A DNA stretch of 64,000 nucleotides from Mansonella perstans (lineage: Eukaryota > Nematoda > Chromadorea > Rhabditida > Onchocercidae): the NCBI GenBank assembly GCA_037074765.1, contig JBAMDO010000033.1, forward strand, positions 186,001-250,000, read 5' to 3'. The notes below the pieces were generated by a model, which did no database searches, was not told the origin of the DNA, and saw only the letters and a program-made list of their open reading frames with translations. The position numbers were made by a program, and so were the translations under genes. Positions 12,601 to 24,400 of the stretch are shown one piece after another. How positions within the stretch are numbered: position 1 is the first letter of the stretch; every line of letters starts with the position of its first letter.

Positions 12601-15600
12601 ACGACGACCAGGCAAATTCAAACCAGGAAACTTAATAGGAGGGAACGGACAATCGAATACCGTTTGGGAACGCTCAGAGTACTTAATGTATTTTAGGGAA
12701 CACAGAAACGGGAATACTTTACGAGCCTCAAGAACTCAAAGAGAACATGCAAATGCTAAAGACAAAGAGGATTGATTGTAAGCCAAGAGGGAAAAAAAAT
12801 TGCATTAGTATCTACTAAATCAGAAACGTCTCGAGTCCTGTAGAAAGTGACAAGGATAAAAGAACTCGAAGAAGTAGGTGAAGTGACAAGTGCATTGGTA
12901 GTGATGTCCAATCGAAAACTTCTCAATAGACCAATAAACGGTCATCTCTTGGAAGTGACTGCTGAAGAAAATCTGAAAATTCAACTGACAGCTCAAAAAA
13001 CTAGTGGAAAAACCAAATCAACAATAAGAACCTGTAGTTTCAAAAGCTAGGAACAAGAATGGTACTCAACGAAAAATTCAAACATCGATATCGAGCAAGT
13101 CGAACTCAAAATGCTATGCTTACTTTTAATGACTGTAATTTTCATGCTATCGATGAATGTAAATCAGGAGGAAGATGCAAGTGAATATCGGCATTACATT
13201 CCACGTTACTGATAAATGAAATTGTGATGGAATCATAGAAGATAATCTGAGATGAACAAGATAGTTTTATGTACTCGAACCTACATGCGAATGCCCGTAA
13301 TGAAAATCGATTTGATTAGATTCATTTTTTGTCTATTCATGTACTGAAATTCCCATTCAAAGAAAAGTAATAGCTTGCCCCATGCAAGTTGCCAATCCTA
13401 TTTACAAGAATGTAGGGGACATGAAACTGCTCCATTAACCATAGAAACACCAAAAAAAACACAAAATTTCAACAATTTCTGAGGGCATCTTCAGTCGGGA
13501 ATATCGGAAAAACTCCGAGTCATAACTTTTTTGAAGTTTTTTTTTTTGAAGCAATTGATGCAGAAATTTGCATCAATTGCTTCAAAATAAAATACTTGTG
13601 AGACAAATGATTCAATAAATCCTTTGTTCAATATTCTATACCGTCGGCACATTGTGAGGAACCTTTGGTCTTTAAATTCTATATGCGATTGCCGAATGAG
13701 TTAAAACAATCATTCTCTGTTTAACGGCATAATATGTCTGAAATTTCGAAGATAAAACTTCTAAAAAGTTCCATCTATCCAAGACATCTTTATTATCATC
13801 GTAATCTTCATTATCATTATTATCATCAGCACTGGAGCGTGGCTTGATTTTTACCCACGCTGTCGGGGCCATTTCCCAATTTTTCCTTATCATCATTGTT
13901 CTTATATTAAATGCGTTTACCATATCACTGTATATTGGATTCTGCATTTGCGCATAAATTTCTTAAAAGGACTAGGGCCAAAACAGGCATTCCAATTGCA
14001 AATCCTTCCATTGAAAGTCGAGGTCCGTATTTTCATATACAACTCACTACGAGACTTCGTCTGCGAAAGAAATTCACAACACCTAGAAACGTTATTTTCT
14101 AGGTGCCTCTCCATACGGTGCAAGTAGTTTTCCTTTAATAAAGCTGCTTGATCATCTAGCATGTTGCCGAAGAAGATTGTCATCTTCACACTAATTCGAG
14201 CAACCCAAATCGTGACCAGCCTGTATGACGAATTAGGACTGCGATCTCCAGTACATCTTATTACCTGCCGCTCTGCCCTTTGTCTGTCACTACATAATAT
14301 TTTGAGCATAGGTAAATCTGCAGTGAATTTTTTTAAGTAAAATACGGCGTATGCAGAACTGAGCCAAGTTTTTGCTTCTGAAAATCATCTGCGAGGGTCT
14401 ATCGAGCTTAGATAGTGACAGCGAGTTCGTCAGGCAGTCGATTTTTTAGATTATCTTTCTCCTACATGAATGGTCTTACAAGGCTAAGCGAGCTCCATCT
14501 GCCTGAGTTTGAAATAAGAGTTTTACTTCTCTTAGGATGGTTGCGCGAAGATTAACGAGTCCATTCTATCCGTGGACCTTTGCTGAGAGGTATCTGGCAT
14601 GACAGATCTTGCTGGTGGCACATGCCACCGTCAACATAGTTCCTAATGAGAATACGCAAAGTTTATTCGAGGATAATAAAGGAGTGTCAATAAATAAATT
14701 CAATTCCTCAGAAGTTTATCAATTTTCTTTATTTCATCTCTTCATTTCATATCTAAAATGTGAGTTGAAATTAAGAAATGCAATGATTTGTTGCATTTTA
14801 GGATGGTGTCAAAAGAAATGAAACCGTGACTTACGATTTCGTGAATCAGAGTTATGCATCAATGATTGCGGAAGATTGGATTGGTGCATTTAACTGGCCA
14901 AACTGCAAAGGTTACGAACCTCTTCCAACTGATCATTACTCTAAGTAATTCAATTAAAATGATCGTTATAGTGCAAAATTCAATAAACTTTGGATGAAAT
15001 CAAAAAATTTTGCCATCGTTGTATTTTTAAATTTTATAAATTTTTATATATCTACTGTTACTGATATAGAGAATAATACTAGATAGAATAGAGAATGAAT
15101 GATTTGAATGATTAGTTGCGATATATAATATATATACTAGCTCGAGAGCAAATGAGTTATGATTACTTTGATAATTTCTATTCATTGTAAGCAACTGGTT
15201 TAATGAATTTGACGCAGTTTTAGTTGTAAAGAAGAATATAGTCTGACATATTATTAACAATCGAATTTGATATTAATTAACTGAGTGGAACTCGAAAAGG
15301 TCAAATGGATGCTTGGCTGGAAACAGAAAAATGGAATGAGCTTTATCAGATAAGTGATAAGTTAAAAGTGAAATTTATTCATATGAAGTGCTATGGTGCT
15401 ACGATCCACTGTTACGCGTCTGGCTAATAGAACACGAATGCTGGAAGGACAACAATTCAATGTATATTTTTATGCGGGAGAATGCCAAGAACCTTATCAC
15501 AAGCTAATTAATTTTGCGCACAAATTCCTGAACGAATATAAAGGAATATCAAAATTTGTCATGATATGGTTATCTCTGGTGGCACATAATTCACCCGATG

Positions 15601-17699
15601 ACTTGTATCGCCTAGATAAGGTTCATCATTCGTCAAACTTGCCAATTGTATTGTAGGAAATTGTACTGGTAAAATGAATTAAATTGAGAAATTTTTGCCA
15701 GTTAAATACACCTCTAATAAACTGTGATTTATAGTATCTTGCTAATTTTTTTCGTGATCATGTTAACAACTTGAACAACTCATTCATATTTCTAATGGGT
15801 GATCACGGATTAGCATATGGCCCTGCTCGAGCAACTTCCATCGGTGAGATGGAATACAAGAATCCAATGCTTATGGTAAGATTTCAATGCTCGTAAGAAA
15901 AACAAAATGACTTTATGAAATTGAATGATAAAGGACATTTAGAGCTCAGGATTATTGTCTTTTTTAAATGATTTTAATTTCATCGATAATTCTTGCAGCA
16001 TTTCTTTTGAAATCTCCACAGACTGCATAAATTTGATTTCTTGTGAAGTCCACACTTCGTCAATTCGCAATTTCTTTTACTTCAGATAGCATTACCAAAA
16101 TATTTACGTTCAAACGAGCAACTTATTTTGAATTTAAAGAAAAATTCGCGAAGGCATACTTCTCAGTATGACATTTACGCAACATTATATGATATAGCAC
16201 GATACGCAAGGAAAGATAATTTTCGGAAATGGGATGAACATGATTTCAGGTTTTGCCTCTAATTCCGTGTCGTATATTTTTATTTCATTGATTCATAACG
16301 AAAATTTTTTAAAATTTCGTAAAATTTCAAATTTGAAAACGTTTTATTGTAAATTTACACAGTATTTGTTTCCATTACAGCAATGAATTTGGTAAGCAAA
16401 GAGGTGGAATTCGCGCGAAGAGTATTCTGAGGCCTATTTTATACGACAGGTAAAATAATCTGCAATTATTTTCGTAAGAAGTAACAAATTTTATGTTGAT
16501 TTTTTTGAAAAGACAAAGATACAGAATTACTTGCAAGTAATCAGTTTTAAATTTATGATTTCTTTTTTTAGAAAGAATGAAAAGTAAGTGCTGTGTATGG
16601 CGGCATGAATCATTTACCATATAATTTACAGGACATGTGCAGAAATGGAAATTGCGGAAGAATATTGCATCTGTGAACAAAAATGGCATAAAATTGATAT
16701 TCATAGTGATGAAGCGATAAGAGCTGCAACTACAATAATTTATCATATTAATGATTTTCTGAAAGATAGAAATTTGACTTTGACTTGCGACAAGCTCGAA
16801 TTCGTGGCTGTAATAGTTTAAATTTACACAAATATTAAGTAAATAAAATCATTATCGAAGAAAGCTAATGACTAGTTACATAACTTTGAAATACGTTTCG
16901 ATAATATAAGTTTTATACAATAACCATATATTTACTAATCTAGACGAAATGTTGGCAAGAAAACTTACTTTGTAATGAAAAAATCTTCCTTCTAATTTGC
17001 AACATGACAATAATTCTTGTGATAAAATTTCATAAGCAATATGATAAATAATGATAATAAGATCGTCTAAGAATATAGTTTTTTGTCACATTATTATGTT
17101 CAGATGATATTGAGAAAATAATCAACGGAATTCGATAAATTGAAGTCTTATTAATCATTTCGAAATGAAAGATGTTTTTGCTTCTTTTCATCTCAATTGA
17201 ATATTTCCAGGTAATTTCGGCAAAACGCCTTGAAAAGCAATCAGTATTGAAAGTAGTTGTAAGTGCATTTCCGAGTAATGGGAAATATGAAGCACAAGTG
17301 TTAATTGAGGAAGATAAATTTGCAGTATTCACAAGAGTAACATTTTTTTGTTCTTTTAGTATACTTTGGCTTTCATTCTACTTTTTATATTTATTTATTA
17401 TATTTATTTTTTATGAATCCATTATATTTCATTATTCATTTAATAGTATCTAAGAATTTTTTGTTTTGTTAATTAACCAAAAGAAATTTGCTAGTAAAAG
17501 TAATGCACTACTGTTATTGCAAAAAAAGTTTTCCAGCTTACCAAATAATTCTCCAAGGCGTTTTTCAAACACTGCAGTTTTGTTCATTTAGGTAACTCGA
17601 CTGGATCGATACGGTAATCAGGGCTACTGTGCGCTTGATGAAGAAGTTCGACCTTTGTGTTACTGTCGGCAACAACTAACAACAGATGCGACGTACTGA
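9618..17699 (+). CDS. DUF229 family protein, copy B (complete)
   Basis: Complete 14-exon gene, 650 codons, typical for the family. Exons: 9618-9777, 10059-10227, 10425-10593, 10926-11048, 11312-11402, 11797-11870, 14802-14944, 15389-15620, 15735-15875, 16086-16249, 16381-16449, 16632-16815, 17211-17336, 17592-17699; all phases agree. Residues 8-28 form one hydrophobic segment, a signal anchor, so the rest probably lies in the lumen or outside the cell. Family landmarks in order are CKLVTLDPWDP (about 62), the FDSTS nucleophile motif (D191, S192, T193), NKAG, PTDHYS, AHNS, the MGDHG metal-binding motif (D410-H411), and Cys pairs at the C-terminus ending in LCYC. An acceptor TTATTTCAG about 48 bases before the ATG may receive a spliced leader. 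Exons 5 and 8 need weak acceptors (TCCGAG, ATGAAG), but the same ones occur in copy C, and exon 8 also in A. Function is inferred only as a possible phospho- or sulfohydrolase. Confidence 0.88.
12364..13210 (+). mobile_element. Degenerate BEL/Pao retrotransposon fragment in intron 6 of copy B
   Basis: Plus-strand translation with frame changes gives the C-terminal part of a BEL/Pao polyprotein. A stretch ending LLCERDSILIVEMLKTRPL leads into TYVNLDDCKI. Then comes a REYFTSL-like block, and then SNRKLLNRPINGHLLEV, the signature of the domain that follows the integrase (DUF5641). A hydrophobic segment near 13120-13160 may come from an envelope-like region. Multiple stops and frame changes show it is inactive. 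No long terminal repeats were recognised. It is absent at the equivalent places in copies A and C, so it inserted after the copies separated or was deleted from the others. Confidence 0.78.
13390..14600. repeat. Shared intron-6 repeat, copy B version
   Basis: About 1.1 kb matching 24880-25975 in copy C with few differences, and its right end matching 1850-2180 in copy A. It contains trinucleotide-rich atcatcattatc stretches and a minus-strand open frame (13917-14309, 130 codons) with no family I recognise. In copy C that frame is shortened. The block lies just before exon 7 in each copy. It is probably an old mobile element that was carried along in the gene duplications. Confidence 0.6.
13544..13587. 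repeat. Perfect 19-bp inverted repeat with 6-base loop
   Basis: The arms 13544-13562 and 13569-13587 are exact reverse complements (left arm core GAAGCAATTGATGCA) separated by GAAATT. They lie in intron 6 of copy B, within the shared repeat. Copy C has only one recognisable arm at the matching place. Confidence 0.85.
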
Positions 17700-20600
17700 C
17701 AACAGCCACTATATCCTTTTGTTTAATCTTTGATAGGAGATGTTGAAATTCCTATTTCTTTTTTCAATTGAATTATTATGCGAATTTCATTGTCCTACTA
17801 TAATAATTTATATGTATTTATAAACAAGAAAGAAAATAAAATGAAAGTGATCATGAAAAATACAAAATACAATACTGAAATATGTTACATGAGATAGATA
17901 ATTCGTAACGTAACGTTTGTAAAATATTTGTAACGTTCCTTAATAATGATTAATAAGAATCACTGATATCAGTTCGTCGATACTGCGACATATTATGATT
18001 TCCTGTCATTAGTACCTTATGTCGATGTCGAATTATCTACGTCCACAGTTATTCCAGGATGTAACAAATAAATAAGACAGCAAAATAAATTTTTCTTTCC
18101 CTACTCATCTGTCACGCAAACTTTTTCCGTTTTATAAGTTATTTCTATCAATGATCTGAATGAATGATGAATAATCTCAATGATATTTACAGAATTTTAT
18201 AAAACCTGTAGTATTGAAAAGTATTTTTTTGGGAATTAATCCTAAATTAGATGCGAATTTGTAAAGTTTATATGGATATATAAGAAATTTGCAGATTATG
18301 GAATGTGATCTCACCGTTGCAGGGTCAAATCCTCAAGCATAAATGTTAACGAAGAATTGAATTTTGCCAATACCTTTTGTTCTGCTTCGATGTTTTGCTT
18401 ATTTTTAAGATAACAATGATCTAATAATATTTCCAGGATATTTTTTTTTTCAATCTCTAAGTTCATATTTGAAATAAGTCTATAAATTTTAATCAAGATT
18501 AAAACTACAACCGTATTCAGCTGATTACTTCTAGTTTCGCTTAAATCTTGTGTTTCAAGAAGAGAATTTCAATGCAGCCAGTCGTCAAGGCGTTTAAAAA
18601 AAAATAAAAAAAAGTCAGTAAAAAAGTAATATGTTATGCTATCGTAAAGTCCGATGTATACTAAAAACAGAAAATAATAAGTGAACGCTAAAAAAGAAAT
18701 ATATCATTTCGAAAAAAAAATTGCCTATTTAAGAGCTAAATTTCATTACATTTTCTATCCTAATTATTGAGCGATCTCCTAAAATTCTAAAATATGATTG
18801 TCCACAGAAAAATGTTTGAAAAACGTATAGAACAAAATTGAACTTACCAATTCCACATTTAATTCTGGCGTTTCCGATAATAAATGAAATCTGTTGTAGG
18901 TATCATACTGCGTGTCAACAGTTTTAGCCTATGGCTTGTTTCCTGGCACAAATAATATTTGCATTATAACTATGAAAATCATTCATACTTCCTAGATATT
19001 ATCCTCATAACAGGGAATAGAAAATGATGATACTGTGGTCTTTCTGTTAGCAATAGGACTGATGTAAACCACAATATTAAAATCCTATAAACTTACATCA
19101 TTACTTTTCAGCCGATTTTAACCAATACTTGTATTCCGAATTATCATACTCGAGATATTTAGTCTAACACTCACAATTATCAAATAAGTAACTAATCCAT
19201 CAGATGATACCACTAAAAAGTTTAACAAATGTTATAATATGGTCAACTTTCAGGAGGATCACAGTAAATTGAATGAGAAATTGTTATATTGGAATATGAT
19301 TCGGTAGAACGCTCTGGTGCATAGAAAATATGGTTAAGTATTGAAATGGGAAGTGATTTTTCACTTCTTAAAGATCCGTCTACAACTGTTGGTCAAAAAA
19401 AAAACTTTCGTCGAAAAACTCGATCGAACAAGATATTCAGTACAAAAATCGCGACACTTATTGCAAAACGCGAAATAATTTGTAGAATAAAAATAACCTA
19501 AATGCTTCTTAGTAAAAATACACGGTTTAAGATGGTTCATATTTCATTATATAATGTATATCAAATATATTGCATGTTCGGTTCATATGATATACGTCTA
19601 TGCCGAAAGTGAATCATTTGAATGGCTTAAAAACTCCTGGATAAAACCGGTGGGAAAAAGACTTTTAATGGTCAAAAAATCTTCAAAATTTCTTATTGTG
19701 AAGACTACCCAAACATTTAATTTGTAATATTCTTGAAATTTTCGTATAGTCAAAAAATATTAAAATATTTCAATAGTTAAGAATTCTTAAAATTTTTAAT
19801 TGCCAAAAATTTTAAAAAAAAATCTTGTAAATTTTACAACCTTAGGAATGTTTGACAATATGAAAATTTTCATAATTCCAAACTGCACTGGTAATTTTTA
19901 AAAATAAAAATTTTAAAAAATTTTCGACTACTAGAAACTTCTATAAATTTTTGACTGTTAGAATGTTTTAATGTAATTTTAAGAATTTTTGACAAGAGAA
20001 TACTGAGATGAACTGAAATAATGCATGCAGTTTTAGTCTTTATCTTCAATTATCTTATTCATCTACCGATTCGAATTATTTTAAATGAAAATGTCTTCCA
20101 TAGCGACGAGTATCATATGTGTTTTGTCTATTTTTTCATTTTATTTTCAGTGTTATTTTATGATCATACATTTCATTTTCAATACACTATGACGGGTAGT
20201 AAAATTTCTATTAACACTTTCATGACAAATATCTATCCAGCAAAGACAAGATGTTTGATCACTCGAATCAGAGATAATACTCGCCCGGTTATTTGAAAAA
20301 GTTTAGTGATGTAAATCACACTAACTTGCCATTTAATTCTTGCGATAAAAAAATGGTGTATAATTTTTGTAAAAATTAAACAGAAAAAAGGTTTTAAATT
20401 TGCAAAACTGTCGCAGAATCCACTTACGATTTCTTTATAAACAACCCTATCCAATTGCGCTGCATAATCTGTTTCTCTTAAATGTTTATATTTATTTTAA
20501 TTGAAGCAACAAAAATAAAAGCAAAAACAAAATCGACTGAACAAAACCATAACCCTATTCATTGGCTAGAAGCAACAAGAAGATAATAATTTTAAGTTTT

Positions 20601-21476
20601 GAGTTAAACGACAGAATTTCGTCCTTATGCGAATTATATTTCTTTCAAAATGTAATACAGATCGAGGTCTGGTTTTTAGGGATTATGCCTTTATCCCTTC
20701 CTTATCATATCGTTATCGATATCATTCATGGATGATCATAATACGCGATATCCATCACTATTAATCGTCATCTTGTTGCCAGCAGTGATACATTATTATA
20801 GCAGAGAAAATAGGACGGTTTTCTTTGAAATCAATTTTAAATTGTTTGTTTTTTTCAAAACCTAATAACTCGTGAAACACTTTAATTTCATTTCCAATAT
20901 TATTTCAAACATGAAATTTTTACTAGAACAAAAAACGAAGAGACCATTAGAAACCATTAGAAATGGATGGTGCTAATATCATTTCTTTTATCAAAGGCAA
21001 AAATTGAAATTGTATTAGAATGTTATGAGAAATTATTTAGTAAAGTTCGTTAACTTGATTCTTCTTCTGTTTTTTATGTTTCCATCATAGTTTTATTTTC
21101 AGCTTTTATCAGATGCCGTAAAAAATATAATCATGTTATCATTTAAAACTGTTACTTTCTTCTACTTCTCATTATAAAAAAAATGATATCATCGAAATCA
21201 CAATTTTGATAATTGTTAACGATAAAGCAAAAGTAACAGAAAGTCCATTTACTTGGTGAGGTCGATTCTCAATAGAGAAGATCAAAAAATCAATTATTTC
21301 AATGTTAAATCCTTAAAAGTATTTTTTCATGTTAATAATAGTCTAAGCAAATAAACGTTTTCATGAATTGGGACGATTTAGTTATTTAAAATGTTGAAAC
21401 GAACTTAAAATTTATTGTAATTATTTCAGCTTACCACCAGAATTGCCATCAGCATTGCTAACACTCCATTGTAATA
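17700..21476. other. Intergenic region between DUF229 copies B and C
   Basis: No gene is supported from 17700 to 19640. The region is A+T-rich with scattered short open frames lacking codon structure. From about 19640 to 20010 there is a degenerate A+T-rich repeat field like that at 7600-8160. From about 19930 to 21476 the sequence is nearly identical to 8070-9617 upstream of copy B, including the small words around 20100-20300 and the TTATTTCAG acceptor near 21429. This is therefore a duplicated promoter region rather than a gene. Confidence 0.75.
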
Positions 21477-24400
21477 ATGGTCAGATTTAAAACGATGAAA
21501 TCTCTAATGGCATTTATATTAACTTTTGGACTATTTCTTGTGCTAATTTATTTATATATAAGCGATATTTATATTATAAAGTTTGCTTTACAACAACCAA
21601 TTTTTCGCTCATTTAAGAATATCACTTTTTCTGCTGGTACCTTTCTACAGCTATATTCAAATATATTTGAAATCTCTATCGGTTTTCTAAGATTTTTGAA
21701 TTAGCTTACGTTAAGTTTCAACAATACAACTAGAGTGCAGTTTAATTAAAAGTTGAAAGGAAAGATGAAAATTTAAAATCGAAACTTTTATGAAAAAAAA
21801 GAACGAAGTAAGTATTACAATATGCTTTTCCATCAATTCTCATTTATTCATTTCCAATTTCAATAAGATTTAATTTGACAAAGCTTTGTGTCGCATACAT
21901 TGCTTTTTGTAGATTCATTCTTTGATGAATGCAGGCTCGTAACACTCGATCCCTGGGATCCTGAGATATTGCCACATTTAAATCTCAATTATAATCCATA
22001 TAAAATGTGTACCATAACCCGTAAAATGCATACTGAACTCAAAGATAACACAATTCGAATAAGCAATGACTCGTACGTTTGTATTTTATTAGATACTGTT
22101 CAAATATTTTCCATTTGAAAATCAATTTTTGATGTTATTCAATTTATTAAGGCTTGATGTTGCAAATTTAAAGGCATAATAAAAATTTGTTTTTAAAACA
22201 AATTTAGTTTTTCAAAATATTGAAAATTTTTTTAAAAAATGATAACTGAATAAAAGAATGATTGTTTCATCTTAATAAGCAATGAAGTGAATATTTTCGC
22301 CAATCCTTTCGTATCGTTCCATTTTAAATGGAGTTTCAAGACTTTGATTTTGAAATGAAACGCACATATCCACAATCATTCCAAACTTAAATTGATTTTT
22401 AGAACTTCGGAATGCTGGCATCGGTGTCTTTCTGTGCAAGGTGAATCGAATTTGGAACCAAGTAAATGGGTTAGTATGGTAAAAAATGCATCATATCATG
22501 TAAACTGTGACTTTGTCGAAACTTATTGCCTGGAAAATAATACAACGACCTTTCGGTATATCCATGATCAGGTTTGTTATTTCCACTTTATAAACCATTG
22601 TTTCAATTTTCGATTTTAATTCATTGAATTACGTTTATTCTAAAGGAATTCTTGAAAAACATAAAATAAAATAACAAGGGAACAAAAATATTTCTAATAA
22701 CAAAGAAAAATAAAAATGGCGAGTAGTTTCTGTTAGTTTCTGTAAGTTTAAAATTCTTAAATTTTCAATTTTTCCATAGCTCTCAATTTCTTTCTCTTAA
22801 AATATTCGTGATACTAATCACTGAACACATAATTCAACCATTGATTTTTATGCCACTTACTTCAGTAATAAATGTATCACAAATTATTAAAAGGAAATTG
22901 GCAAACTATGAAAATTGGAAATTTTAAAATTTTAAAAGCTTTTACTATTGAGAAAATTTTCAATAACAAGTGGTTTTGCTGAATTTCAGAAATTTCATAT
23001 ACTTTATAGAAAATGGAAGTTTTTTTTCGGAAATGGTTTTCTCAAATGTAATAAGTATGTTCTTTTTTTTTCAGTTAATAAGATCCGAAAAAAAGATATT
23101 CCAAAAAGAAGATGACTTGCATCCAGGTGTGTTCTTACTGATCCTTCATTCTACTTCTTCTTCTTCTGGAATGCGCACAATCATGGAAACTAACCAAGTA
23201 ATTTGTTGAAGTTAATTCAAGTTTTTTCTTTTGAATTGCAGATCGCTTAACTTGTTGCCATTAGTATTTGAATTTAGGCCATATTTGTAGCTAAAATTTA
23301 GCAGCTATAGTTTACTATTTAGTTTATTTATTGAAAATACATTTTAAATAATATTAGAAGTAAGCTAGAGAGGAAATTAAATTTTGAAATAATTTATCAT
23401 TTTAATACAAAAAATTATAATTCTGAGACTCTGCGTCAATTATACGATGCGACAACATTTTATTATCACAACAAAGCTGGCAAAGGCAGTCGAACAAATG
23501 CTTTTGCCATATTCTCAGGTTTTTTTATTATTGTTTAATGTTTGTAAAAAAATGTTCGAAGATTTCTCGCGAAATATTAAACTTGATTTTTTTCACCTTT
23601 TTTCTACTAATTAGCTTGTTTTGATCAGTTATCATCGAATTCGTTTTTATTAAATTCCAAATTTTATTCATTTAAATTCTACATATCAGGTTCCTAGGTC
23701 AATAATTCTTCGGTAATTTGATATTCATTAACTAAACATTTATTTTGTCAATTTCCGTCAATAATTTTCATCTGATAATTCATTCCTAATTTGTTAGTTT
23801 GTATATCAGATATTTAATTTTTATTTTTTGCAATCTAAAATTATGAAGTCAAGTCTCCCGAATATATCATTTTTCTATTTCGAAATTTTTATTCTGTGTA
23901 AAATTGAAACTTTTGCCTCACCATTATTTTAGGAACTCGCTTATCTAAACTGAATAAGCGTCGTTTTCCCGATAAAAGTGAATCGGAATATCCAAATTCG
24001 TGTAGGGTAAGTTGCGCTTCAGTCTTTTAGGTATTGTAGCACTGAATAGAATGAAATTATGAGAGATTGGTTGAAACAGCTTTGTACGATGTTCGTCTGA
24101 TTTTTGTCTGATGTATTGATGGCACAAGTTGAAATTTCAGATAAATGACATTTATAGAGAACATAAATACATCAAATGATAAACGAATTAGCTATAAATA
24201 TTGATCAAAGGGTTATTCATATCCATTTATTGTTTGCTTTGATGCTTATTTGATGAACATTTTATGCCAATCTTTTCAACTTTATAAATTCTTTGCTAAA
24301 AAATAGTATTTATAATGGTGAACTTTTGTTCTGAACAAAATTCTAGCAGGAGACGGCGGTTATCATTTTTGATTGCCAACGCCAGCTTGCTTTATGCGCC

